64,000 nt of DNA, from positions 3,038,001 to 3,102,000 of the forward strand of contig NZ_CP118100.1 in assembly GCF_028747645.1 (NCBI RefSeq), read 5' to 3'. How positions within the stretch are numbered: position 1 is the first letter of the stretch; each line of letters opens with the position of its first letter. A model generated the notes under the pieces. That model did not search any database. It was not told the DNA's origin and saw only the letters and a list, made by a program, of their open reading frames with translations. This document shows positions 45,044 to 52,649 of this stretch, in pieces. This DNA is from Microbacterium esteraromaticum. GTDB taxonomy: Bacteria > Actinomycetota > Actinomycetes > Actinomycetales > Microbacteriaceae. The position numbers and the translations under genes were made by a program.

Positions 45044-46326
45044 TCCTGCGGTGCGGCGCAGATCGCCCCGTCGGCGATCGTCTGACCGTACTGCTCAGCC
45101 GTGAACGGCAGACCGAACTCAGGAGCCGTCTGGCCGGACGCCGCCGGAGACTTCGAGGCGATCGCGGCGAGCTGCCAGGCCAGATATGCGGCCGTCGACC
45201 CGCCCGCCGACGAATTGTTCAGCGTGACGGCCACGGTGAATCCCGTGGCGGGGTCGGAGTAGGCCGATGTGGCATACCCGGGCACCCAGCCGTGCTGGCC
45301 CACCATCGAGCCCACCAGCATGCCGCCGCCAGTGGCCTGGTACCACGACGGTGCGCTCGACGACGTCGGAAGCGGCTGCCCGAAGCGCGCGGGCTCGGCG
45401 CCCTCGTCGCGCAGCGCCTGCCGGGCGGTGGCCTGCACGTAGCGGCCGAGGTCGGTGATCGTCGAGGTGACGCCCGAGTCGGTGAAACCGATGCTGGACG
45501 AGCTCTGGGTGATGTCGATGGGAGCTGCACAGTCGTAGCCGCCGCCTTCGGCGGGCGGCAGATAGTTGCCCTTGAGCGCGGGAGAGGGGGCGGGAACAGC
45601 GGATGCCGGTGCCGGCAGCGACGTGGATGCCAGGCCCAATGGCGTCGTGACGTACTCGGAGATCAGCTCGGTGGCGGTCTTGCCCGAGACGCGCTCGAGA
45701 GCGAGACCGAGCAGCAGATAGCCGGCGTCGGAGTCGCGGTAGGTGGTGTGCACGGGACCACGCGCGACGCCGAGACCGTAGCTGGCCAGACGCAATGGTG
45801 CCCACTCGCGGTCGGGAGTCTTGAGCCAGTACGGCTTCGCGATGCCCTCGGAGGATCCCACGCCGCTCGTACCGTTGCACAAGTCGAGCAGGGTGACGTC
45901 CGAGAGGTCGGCGACGCCCGAGACGTGCTTGGTCACCGGTGCATCGAGCTCGATCTCGCCCGCGTCGGCCATGCCGTACAGCACATCGCAGGTCATCAGA
46001 CGCGTCGTATCCGCGATGCGGAACGACATGTCGGCGGTGACCTCGGCGCTGTCGTCGCCACTCTGGGTGCCGAGACCGGCGACCCACTGGCCGCTCCACG
46101 GCACCCACACGCCGACGATCGCGCCGGTCGAACCGCTCGCGGTCATCGCATTCTCGACGGCCGACTGCAGCTGCGCGGTGACATCATCGGGCAGCGGCGC
46201 ATCCACCTGCTCGGGCGGGGTGTACGTGAACTCGGGCGTCGATGCCGAGCATCCGGTCAGGACCAAGGCGAGCGCCAGGGCGCCACCGACGAGGGCGCGG
46301 GCGCGGCGCGACGAACGAAGCAGCAT
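45040..46326 (-). CDS. Beta-lactamase-fold lipoprotein with a degenerate active site
   Basis: A 428-residue lipoprotein (signal with lipobox LTGC, Cys26) of the class C beta-lactamase/serine hydrolase family. In the place of the usual S-x-x-K motif it has Asp106-Thr-Thr-Arg109 (FRIADTTRLMT), and in the place of Y-x-N it has Asp198-Ser-Asp200 (YRDSDAGYLLLG). The HxG region reads QHGWVPGYATS. So the nucleophile, the general base and the second motif are all changed, and hydrolysis by the classical mechanism looks unlikely. A binding or regulatory role outside the membrane is possible. The ATG at 46324-46326 is the start; upstream frame to 46476 is not supported. Confidence 0.82.
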   Translation of the reverse strand: MLLRSSRRARALVGGALALALVLTGCSASTPEFTYTPPEQVDAPLPDDVTAQLQSAVENAMTASGSTGAIVGVWVPWSGQWVAGLGTQSGDDSAEVTADMSFRIADTTRLMTCDVLYGMADAGEIELDAPVTKHVSGVADLSDVTLLDLCNGTSGVGSSEGIAKPYWLKTPDREWAPLRLASYGLGVARGPVHTTYRDSDAGYLLLGLALERVSGKTATELISEYVTTPLGLASTSLPAPASAVPAPSPALKGNYLPPAEGGGYDCAAPIDITQSSSSIGFTDSGVTSTITDLGRYVQATARQALRDEGAEPARFGQPLPTSSSAPSWYQATGGGMLVGSMVGQHGWVPGYATSAYSDPATGFTVAVTLNNSSAGGSTAAYLAWQLAAIASKSPAASGQTAPEFGLPFTAEQYGQTIADGAICAAPQE

Positions 46327-46402
46327 GGGAACCTCTGGTCTCGGACGGGAACCCTCCGAGTCTAGAGGCCGATACCTGAGAGCCCGCCAGCGTTGGCATC
46401 CG

Positions 46403-47782
46403 TCATTCCTGCGTCTTGGCCGCCTGACGCGCCTCCCAGGCCTCGCGCATGAACCGCCGCACGTCCTCGTCGACACGGATGTCGCGGGGACGCAGCGGTC
46501 GCGACAAGTACAGTCCGTCGAGCGCCGTCAGGCGCGAGAGCGCGACATACGTCTGTCCGGGCGCGAACGCGCCCGACCCCAGATCGACCACCGCGCGGTC
46601 GTACGTCTTGCCCTGCGACTTGTGGATCGTCACCGCCCACGCCAGCCGCAACGGGAACTGCGTGAACTCGGCCGCCACCTCGCGAGTGAGCGTCTTCGTG
46701 CCCGGGTTGTAGGCGTATCGGAAACGCTCCCAGACCGCGGGCTCGACATCGAACTCCTCACCATCGACATCGACCCGCACTGTCCCGCCGAGGATGCGGG
46801 TGACCGTGCCGATCGAGCCGTTGACCCACCGCGGCGGCTCACCCTGCATGGCGGTGTCGTTGCGCAGGAACATCACCTGCGCGCCCACCTTCAGCTTCAA
46901 CTCGGCATCCGCCGGATAGTTCGACTCCCCCCGGCCGAAGTCACCGCTGACCTCGGCGTGCGCGGTCTGCTCGCGGCCGGACAGAGCCGCCAGATGACGC
47001 TTGTTGATGCCGTTGACGATGTCGTTGCGGGTGGCGAGCGTAATGATCGGCACCTCACCCGGCTCGGGATCGGGCGGGGTGCGCGCGCCGGCGGTGTTCA
47101 ACGCACCGGCGATCTCGGCGGTCACCCGCCCATAGCGCACCGCGTTCAACATGGCCTTGAACCCGTCATCGGACTGCCGGTGGATGTGCACCAGCTCGTG
47201 CACGTGCAGTTTCGCACCGTGAGTACCGAGGTCGAGCATTCCGCCGGCGGCAGCCGCGCCACCGGTCCATACCTTCGCGTCGAAGAACCAGAACGAGCGG
47301 TAGTGATCCTGGATGTAGCGCAGCTCGTCGCCCCGCGGCGGCACCGGCGCCAGCTGGTACGGATCGCCGAACATGACCACCTGCACGCCGCCGAACGGTA
47401 TCCCGCGCTTGCCCCGCGCCTGCCGCAATGACCGGTCGATGGCATCCATCAGATCGGCATTGACCATCGAGATCTCGTCGATCACGAGCGTCTCGATGGT
47501 GTTGAGGATGCGCCGGGTCGTATCGCTCTGCTCGATCTCGCTCTCGGCGATCAGACCGATCGGCAGTCGGAACAACGAGTGGATCGTCTGACCCTCGACG
47601 TTCAGCGCCGCGACGCCAGTCGGCGCGCAGATCGCGATCTGCTTCTTCGTGTTCGACGCGAAGTGCTGAAGCAGTGTCGACTTACCCGTGCCGGCGCGTC
47701 CCGTGACGAACACATGCTCATCGGTGTCCTCGATCAGACGGAACAGCTGCTGCTGCTCATCAGAGAGGGCTGGGGCGGACAC
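46403..47782 (-). CDS. Pif1/RecD-like ATP-dependent DNA helicase
   Basis: A 459-residue superfamily 1 helicase with Walker A VTGRAGTGKST, motif Ia APTGVAALN, motif II VIDEISMVNAD, motif III FGDPYQLAPV, and late motifs GSIGTVTRI, AVTIHKSQGKTYD and YVALSRLT. It is near the Pif1 family, which unwinds DNA 5' to 3' and often removes G-quadruplexes. It starts with GTG, 75 bp from a divergent gene. It is close in build to Pif1-like proteins widespread in actinobacteria. Confidence 0.9.
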   Translation of the reverse strand: MSAPALSDEQQQLFRLIEDTDEHVFVTGRAGTGKSTLLQHFASNTKKQIAICAPTGVAALNVEGQTIHSLFRLPIGLIAESEIEQSDTTRRILNTIETLVIDEISMVNADLMDAIDRSLRQARGKRGIPFGGVQVVMFGDPYQLAPVPPRGDELRYIQDHYRSFWFFDAKVWTGGAAAAGGMLDLGTHGAKLHVHELVHIHRQSDDGFKAMLNAVRYGRVTAEIAGALNTAGARTPPDPEPGEVPIITLATRNDIVNGINKRHLAALSGREQTAHAEVSGDFGRGESNYPADAELKLKVGAQVMFLRNDTAMQGEPPRWVNGSIGTVTRILGGTVRVDVDGEEFDVEPAVWERFRYAYNPGTKTLTREVAAEFTQFPLRLAWAVTIHKSQGKTYDRAVVDLGSGAFAPGQTYVALSRLTALDGLYLSRPLRPRDIRVDEDVRRFMREAWEARQAAKTQE

Positions 47783-47844
47783 CCACCCATGCTAGTTCGC
47801 CCACAGCCAGCACCGCGTTGGGCATGATCACAGCACGTATTCCC

Positions 47845-47850
47845 TAGACT
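47845..47850 (+). promoter_or_regulatory. -10 box of a leaderless transcript
   Basis: TAGACT ends seven bases before the ATG at 47858, and no ribosome site lies between, so transcription probably starts at the start codon. The same hexamer precedes the zur gene by six bases. Confidence 0.6.
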
Positions 47851-47857
47851 GTCCGCC

Positions 47858-48922
47858 ATGATGCAGGGGCGGACGGTATCTGGCGCGCGAGCGCGCCTGC
47901 GTGCCGACCTCACGCTTCTCGGCATCGTCGGAGCACTGCTACTGGCAGCGATCACCGCTGGCGGCATGTCCTTGTACAAGCAGTTCTACAGCCCCGCGGC
48001 GTTTGTGAGCCACTACCTCGACCTACTCGCCTCAGGACGCGTGGCCGACGCGCTGCTGCTTCCCGGAGTCGCCGTCGATCTGGCCGTGCTGCAAGAGTCA
48101 GGGCTGCAAGGTACCTCATCCGAGGCGCTGCTCCGGCAGGCCGCGCTCGCTCCGCTGAGCGACATCGAGGTGATCGCGCACAGCGAGGAGGACGGCGAAC
48201 ACCGGGTGCGTGTGGCCTATGAGGCCGGTGGCATCGACGGAACGTCGACGTTCACCGTCGTACAGGACGGCTGGCTGGGCGTCGCCCCCAACTGGCGGTT
48301 CGACCGCAGCCCGCTCGCCGAGATCGAACTGAACCTGCGCGGCTCCGATGCGTTCACCGTCAACGGGTTCGCCATCGACCGCCGTCAGATCATCGACCCG
48401 GGAGAGGAAGCCGATCCGCTGGCTCCGCTGCACATGCTCGTGCTCACCCCCGGCCTGTACTCCGTGTCGGTCGACACAGCCGTCGCTGCGACTCCCGGTG
48501 TCAGCGTGCTCGCCGATACCGCCGCGGCCCGCACCCCTGTCACCGTGCAGGCACAAGCCACCCCCAAGTTCATCGAAGTCGCACAGCAGCAGGTCGAGCA
48601 GTTTCTCCTGACGTGCGCCGAGCAAGAGGTGCTGCAGCCCACGTCTTGTCCGTTCGGTCTCGAAGTGCAGAACCGACTCGCCCCGGGCTCCACACCCGAC
48701 TGGTCGATCGTCGCGCAGCCCGAGGTGTCGGTCGTACCCGACGGCGCACACTGGGCGATCCCGGCAGCCGACGCCGTCGCACACATCGATGTCGACATCC
48801 AGTCGCTGTACGACGGATCAGTGCGCGCCCTCTCAGAGGACGTGCCGTTCCAGATCAGCGGCACGGTCGTCGTACTGGCCGACGGATCGCTGTCGATCCG
48901 CGTCGGGTCGCCCAGCGGCTGA
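47858..48922 (+). CDS. Hypothetical membrane-anchored exported protein
   Basis: A 354-residue protein with one N-terminal helix (about 19-40) and a long outer part rich in beta strands. No domain is recognised. A repeated layout of SHYLDLLASGRVADALLL and then a long all-beta region suggests a DUF4878-like or NTF2-like start, which is only a guess. It appears to be leaderless and is convergent with the CopD-CtaG gene, with only seven bases between their stops. No partner genes nearby. Confidence 0.72.
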   Translation: MMQGRTVSGARARLRADLTLLGIVGALLLAAITAGGMSLYKQFYSPAAFVSHYLDLLASGRVADALLLPGVAVDLAVLQESGLQGTSSEALLRQAALAPLSDIEVIAHSEEDGEHRVRVAYEAGGIDGTSTFTVVQDGWLGVAPNWRFDRSPLAEIELNLRGSDAFTVNGFAIDRRQIIDPGEEADPLAPLHMLVLTPGLYSVSVDTAVAATPGVSVLADTAAARTPVTVQAQATPKFIEVAQQQVEQFLLTCAEQEVLQPTSCPFGLEVQNRLAPGSTPDWSIVAQPEVSVVPDGAHWAIPAADAVAHIDVDIQSLYDGSVRALSEDVPFQISGTVVVLADGSLSIRVGSPSG

Positions 48923-48929
48923 CCCGAGC

Positions 48930-50933
48930 TCAGCGCACGTCGCGGGATGCCGCACGCTGGTCGCGCTCGGCGAGCTGCGCCAGCTGCGCGTTGTACTCCT
49001 CGAGCTCGGCCTCACCGGTGCGGTCGGCGTGGCGGTCGCGTTGACGCTGCAATCGGGCATCCGATCGCGACCACTGGATCGCGACCGTGACGGCCAGGAT
49101 GAGCGTCGGGATCTCACCCACCGACCACGCGATACCGCCACCGATGTACTGATCCTCCATCGGTGTCGGCCCCCAGGTGCGGCCCATCGAACCGAACCAC
49201 TCGGCGACCATCAGGCCTTCCTGCATCATCATCGCCAACCCGAAAAACGCGTGCATCGCCATGACCGCGATCAGGGTGATCAGGCGGCCGGCGTACGGCA
49301 GACGGTACGGGATCGGGTCGACGCCGATCAGGGTCAGCACGAACAGGTAGCCCGAGATCATGAAGTGAATGATCATCCACTCGTGGCCCAGGTGGTCGTA
49401 CATCGCCCAGCGCACGAGGTCGGTGAAGTAGAACGCCCACAGCGACAGCACGAACACCGCCGCGGCGACGAACGGGTGTGTGATGAACTTCGAGTACGGC
49501 GAGTGCACGGCCCACAGGATCCACTCACGCCCGCCGCGGGTACCGTCGTTGCGCTTCTTGATCGCTCGCAGCGCCAGGGTGACGGGAGCGCCGAGCACCA
49601 GCAGCAGCGGGATGCCCATGCCCAGCAGCATGTGCCCGAGCATGTGCACGCTGAACAGATACTCCTGGTAGGCGTTGATCGGTCCGCAGGTGACCCACAC
49701 CAGCGATGCCAGGCCCGCCATCCAGAAGATCGTGCGCTGCACGGGCCATGTGTCGCCGCGGCGGCGCAGACGCAGCAGGCCCGCGACGTAGAAGAACACA
49801 CCGAACCCCGCGGCGATGAGCCACAGGATGTCCCAATCGGATGCTGTCAGCCACTGGGTGATGTCGAGCTCGGGCGGCAGCGGCGAGCGGGTGAGGCGTT
49901 CGGCCGGAGTCTGCACGGCGGGCGCCTCCTCGCCGAGCGGCGGAGGCGTGCGTGCCAGGGCTGCGGCGGCGCCGGACGCCGCCCCCATCAGTGCGATCTC
50001 ACCGACGATGAGGGTCCAGAAAGCGCGCCGTTCGCGCTGGCCCTTCAGGTGCGGGATGAGCTTGCGCCGATACCAGGCGCCGAACAGGCCAAGACCCACC
50101 AGCAGCACCGTCTTGCCGATGACGATCAGACCATACGGCGAGAGCAGTTCGCTCCACTCGCCCAGCGCGACGACCGTGCGCGCGATGCCCGAGACCGCCA
50201 CAACGACGAACGCGGCGATGGCCAGCGACGAGTACCGCGCGACGAGCACCGGCAGGTCGATGCGATCAGCATCCGATCGGGCGCGACCGTCCAGGCCGCG
50301 CAGCAGCACCAGCAGGATCACACCGCCCACCCACACGGCGGCACCCACGGTGTGCAGCAGGATCGAGTTGACCGCGACGGCGTGGCCCTCGACGTCGCCG
50401 GAGTGCCCCTGGGTGGCCATGGGCAGGAACGCGGCTGCAGCGAGCACGGCGGTGAGCAGCGTGCCCGTCCAACTGCGCCAGCCGAAGAGCAGAAGAGTTA
50501 TCACCGCGCCCATCAGGGTGGTGATCAACCAGGCCTGGCCGAGTGGGAGCTCGAGCAGGAAACGACCGAACTGTTCACCGAACGAGTTCTCGGCCGTGAG
50601 CTTCGGGTTGAACGCCGCCATGAAGGTCAGGAATGCCGTGATACCCGAGGCGACGGTGAAGATCGCGGCGCCGATGGAGGCCGTATCGAGCGCGAGGTCG
50701 AACGGCCGTGAGCCGCTGCGCAGACCGAACAGCGCCAGCACGAGAGAGCCCAGCATGGCTGCCGCGCCGAGGTTGGCGATGAGCTTGGCAACGGGAAGAC
50801 CCCACATCACGATGGGGCCGGGATCGAGCAGCTTGGGGGGCACGGCTCCCCCGCCGACCATGAGGGCGGCGATGAGCCCGGCTGCCGCGCTGGCCACAAG
50901 AACGACGAGGCCTGCGAGACGGTACGAATTCAC
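48930..50933 (-). CDS. CopD-CtaG fusion membrane protein (copper handling/cytochrome oxidase assembly)
   Basis: A 667-residue polytopic protein. Residues about 1-330 are CopD-like (copper resistance D; with HTVGAAVWVGGVILLVLLRGL and a helix set), and about 350-635 a CtaG-like domain for assembly of caa3/cytochrome c oxidase (ITQWLTASDWDILWLIAAGFGVFFY, HMLGHMLLGMGIPLLLVLGAPVTLALR, HPFVAAAVFVLSLWAFYFTDLVRWAMYDHLGHEWMIIHFMISGYL). Several conserved His pairs in the second half are probable copper ligands. This fused form is common in actinobacteria. It probably moves copper across the membrane for the oxidase. Confidence 0.9.
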   Translation of the reverse strand: MNSYRLAGLVVLVASAAAGLIAALMVGGGAVPPKLLDPGPIVMWGLPVAKLIANLGAAAMLGSLVLALFGLRSGSRPFDLALDTASIGAAIFTVASGITAFLTFMAAFNPKLTAENSFGEQFGRFLLELPLGQAWLITTLMGAVITLLLFGWRSWTGTLLTAVLAAAAFLPMATQGHSGDVEGHAVAVNSILLHTVGAAVWVGGVILLVLLRGLDGRARSDADRIDLPVLVARYSSLAIAAFVVVAVSGIARTVVALGEWSELLSPYGLIVIGKTVLLVGLGLFGAWYRRKLIPHLKGQRERRAFWTLIVGEIALMGAASGAAAALARTPPPLGEEAPAVQTPAERLTRSPLPPELDITQWLTASDWDILWLIAAGFGVFFYVAGLLRLRRRGDTWPVQRTIFWMAGLASLVWVTCGPINAYQEYLFSVHMLGHMLLGMGIPLLLVLGAPVTLALRAIKKRNDGTRGGREWILWAVHSPYSKFITHPFVAAAVFVLSLWAFYFTDLVRWAMYDHLGHEWMIIHFMISGYLFVLTLIGVDPIPYRLPYAGRLITLIAVMAMHAFFGLAMMMQEGLMVAEWFGSMGRTWGPTPMEDQYIGGGIAWSVGEIPTLILAVTVAIQWSRSDARLQRQRDRHADRTGEAELEEYNAQLAQLAERDQRAASRDVR

Positions 50934-50989
50934 TGTTCCAGCCTAGGCGCTCGGGCTGAGCGTTCGACGCCGGGCAGCTCCCCTGAAGA

Positions 50990-51025
50990 CGAAGAGAGGC
51001 CGCCCCGAAGGACGGCCTCTCTTCG
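50990..51025 (-). terminator. Terminator of the HU gene
   Basis: A perfect 13-bp stem (50990-51002 with 51013-51025, CGAAGAGAGGCCG) and a 10-base loop lie 11 bp past the stop on the minus strand. Confidence 0.8.
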
Positions 51026-51036
51026 CAGGAGCAGTC

Positions 51037-51324
51037 TTACTTGACGGCTGCCTTCAGCTTGGAGCCAGCGGTCACCTTGACGCGCTTGCCAGCCGGGATC
51101 TTGATCTCGGCGCCGGTCTGCGGGTTGCGGCCGGTGCGAGCGGCGGTGTCGACCTGCTCGAACGAGATCCAGCCCGGGATCGAGACCTTGCTGCCCTTGG
51201 CAACGGCGTCGGAGACGGTGCCGAAGAGCGAGTCGAGCACGCGAGAAACGGTGGCCTGGCTCTCGCCGGTGGCCGAAGCGATGCTCGCGACGAGCTCGGT
51301 CTTGGTGATGGACTTGTCAGCCAT
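51037..51324 (-). CDS. hup: HU family DNA-binding protein
   Basis: A 95-residue nucleoid protein: helix pair from the ITKTELVASIASATGES start, then the beta arm region with GRNPQTGAEIKIPAGKRVKVTAGSKLK, which is the HU/IHF signature and its DNA-binding ribbon. It bends and packs DNA. GGAGGATGAC just before the ATG (51322-51324) is a strong ribosome site. It lacks the long Lys/Ala tail of mycobacterial HupB. It has its own terminator. Confidence 0.95.
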   Translation of the reverse strand: MADKSITKTELVASIASATGESQATVSRVLDSLFGTVSDAVAKGSKVSIPGWISFEQVDTAARTGRNPQTGAEIKIPAGKRVKVTAGSKLKAAVK

Positions 51325-51628
51325 GTCATCCTCCAGCGACGAGATACGTCGCAGTCTGTTGGTTTCGGGATTCCCCCCGTCGGTCAGATCGACCGCCTCG
51401 AATGTATCAACGGATGCCGGGAATCCCGCGTCATTTCGCGGGTTTCGGAGTGTTTTCCCGGCGCGTCGGGCCACTTTGGTCACATCCGTCACAGTTTCGG
51501 GGTGCTGCGCCACGCGCGCACTGCTTCGCGCCGCGGGTTCTCCCGGAGCGATGTGCCAAGACCCAGAGATCACGCGGGCATGCAAAAGGGGCGAGGATCC
51601 GAAGATCCTCGCCCCTTTCGAGTGAGAC
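51325..51628 (-). other. Intergenic region upstream of hup
   Basis: These 304 bp hold the rpsN terminator (51585-51618) at one end and the hup promoter region at the other. A possible -10 TACATT (minus strand, 51401-51406) lies in TTGATACATT. No open frame looks real. Confidence 0.5.
51585..51618 (-). terminator. Terminator of the rpmB-rpmG-rpsN operon
   Basis: A perfect 15-bp stem, 51585-51599 against 51604-51618, with loop CGAA and a TTTTGC run on the minus strand. It begins 11 bases after the rpsN stop. Confidence 0.88.
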
Positions 51629-51934
51629 TTACCAGCTCGACTTGGTGATACCGGGCAGCTCGCCACGGTGAGCCATGTCACGGAAGCGGACACGCGAGAT
51701 GCCGAACTTCGTGAGCACACCACGGGGGCGGCCGTCGATGGCGTCACGCGAACGAACCCGAACCGGCGACGCGTTGCGCGGCAGCTTCTGCAGGCCGACG
51801 CGTGCGGCCTCGCGGGCCTCGTCGGTGGCGTTCGGGTCGACGAGGGTCTTCTTCAGCTCGGCGCGACGCTCTGCGTAGCGCTCGACGATGACCTTGCGCT
51901 GCTCGTTGCGAGCGATCTTGCTCTTCTTAGCCAT
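51629..51934 (-). CDS. rpsN: 30S ribosomal protein S14 (zinc-independent form)
   Basis: A 101-residue S14 with the start [13 protein letters not shown] and the end of [16 protein letters not shown]. It has no cysteine pairs, so it is the C-minus form of about 100 residues, unlike the short zinc-ribbon S14. It follows rpmG by three bases. In mycobacteria and Streptomyces C-minus S14, L33 and L28 genes are clustered and induced when zinc is short; here no Zur site is seen before the operon, so it may be the ordinary copy. Confidence 0.97.
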   Translation of the reverse strand: MAKKSKIARNEQRKVIVERYAERRAELKKTLVDPNATDEAREAARVGLQKLPRNASPVRVRSRDAIDGRPRGVLTKFGISRVRFRDMAHRGELPGITKSSW

Positions 51935-51937
51935 GGA

Positions 51938-52108
51938 TCAACGCTCCTCTCGGAATTCGACGTGCTTGCGAACCACGGGGTCGTACTTCTTCAGCACGAG
52001 GCGGTCCGGGGTGTTGCGACGGTTCTTCTTGGTCACGTAGGTGTAACCGGTGCCCGCCGTCGAGCGGAGCTTGATGATCGGACGAACGTCCTGTGCCTTC
52101 TTGGCCAT
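51938..52108 (-). CDS. rpmG: 50S ribosomal protein L33 (zinc-independent form)
   Basis: A 56-residue protein beginning [19 protein letters not shown] and containing [19 protein letters not shown]. No CxxC pairs are present, so it is the C-minus form. It sits between rpmB and rpsN, sharing one base with the rpmB stop (TAATG). GGAG-type sequence for rpsN lies at its end. Confidence 0.96.
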   Translation of the reverse strand: MAKKAQDVRPIIKLRSTAGTGYTYVTKKNRRNTPDRLVLKKYDPVVRKHVEFREER

Positions 52109-52344
52109 TAGAGCTTCACACCCTTCGCCTGGAGGTCCGCGACGACCTTCTCGATGCCGCGAGCGTCGATCACCTTGATGCCCTTGGCGGACACGTTCAG
52201 GGTGACCTTACGACCGAGCGACGGCACGTAGTAGGTCTTCTTCTGCACGTTCGGGTCGAAGCGACGCTTCGTCCGGCGGTGCGAGTGCGAGATGTTGTGA
52301 CCGAAGCCGGGAACAGCACCGGTCACCTGGCACACTGCTGCCAT
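52108..52344 (-). CDS. rpmB: 50S ribosomal protein L28
   Basis: A 78-residue protein with [25 protein letters not shown], the L28 signature, and one cysteine only (not zinc-binding). The ATG at 52342-52344 starts it; the frame to 52452 is too long for the family. It is the first gene of the rpmB-rpmG-rpsN operon. Confidence 0.97.
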   Translation of the reverse strand: MAAVCQVTGAVPGFGHNISHSHRRTKRRFDPNVQKKTYYVPSLGRKVTLNVSAKGIKVIDARGIEKVVADLQAKGVKL

Positions 52345-52458
52345 AGTGGTGACTCCTTCAATACCGTGAGGCCGGACGGCCTCACCCAAGATCCCTTGTC
52401 GGCATCGCGCTCTCACGCGATGCGAACTGCGCACAGGAGAGCGCGCAGACAAAGAGTC

Positions 52459-52464
52459 AGTCTA
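52459..52464 (-). promoter_or_regulatory. Likely -10 box of the rpmB operon
   Basis: TAGACT on the minus strand, 115 bp before the rpmB start, with no good -35 and no Zur-like palindrome in the interval to the start. The leader 52345-52458 has a short inverted repeat GAGGCCG...CGGCCTC near 52366-52384 that could fold as L28 autoregulation or an attenuator. Confidence 0.4.
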
Positions 52465-52530
52465 GCACGGGCACAGCACTTCATATGCATCGCCCCGCCT
52501 CGAATGAGTGCACACTCGCGGGATTCGTGC

Positions 52531-52608
52531 TACTCTACCCGCGTAGACCACTGGGGTACACAGGGGTCCCGGAACCCTACTGAGGGGCAAGGTTCCGGGA
52601 TCCCTTTT
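52531..52608 (+). ncRNA. Possible short terminated transcript before the Gfo/Idh gene
   Basis: An extended -10 (TGCTACTCT, box 52531-52536) is followed by a 14-bp stem (52563-52576 with 52591-52604, one G-T pair), a 14-base loop and TTTTCC, which is a textbook intrinsic terminator on the plus strand. No plus-strand gene precedes it; the ribosomal genes run the other way. It could end a small RNA of about 65 bases or act as an attenuator. The Gfo/Idh promoter starts right after, at 52613. The 305-bp gap 52345-52649 is otherwise accounted for by this and the rpmB leader. Confidence 0.35.
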
Positions 52609-52612
52609 CCAG

Positions 52613-52642
52613 TTGACACCCGTAGATCACGAATGCAAGACT
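52613..52642 (+). promoter_or_regulatory. Promoter of the Gfo/Idh gene
   Basis: TTGACA at 52613-52618 and AAGACT at 52637-52642 with 18-bp spacing. The ATG at 52650 lies seven bases after the -10, and no ribosome site is present, so the transcript is probably leaderless. Confidence 0.6.
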
Positions 52643-52649
52643 GCCAGCC

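Noticed and set aside
48789..50711. A 640-codon plus-strand frame opposite the CopD-CtaG gene
   Set aside because: It is the complement of a polytopic membrane protein; full of Arg, His, Gln and Asp with no motif.
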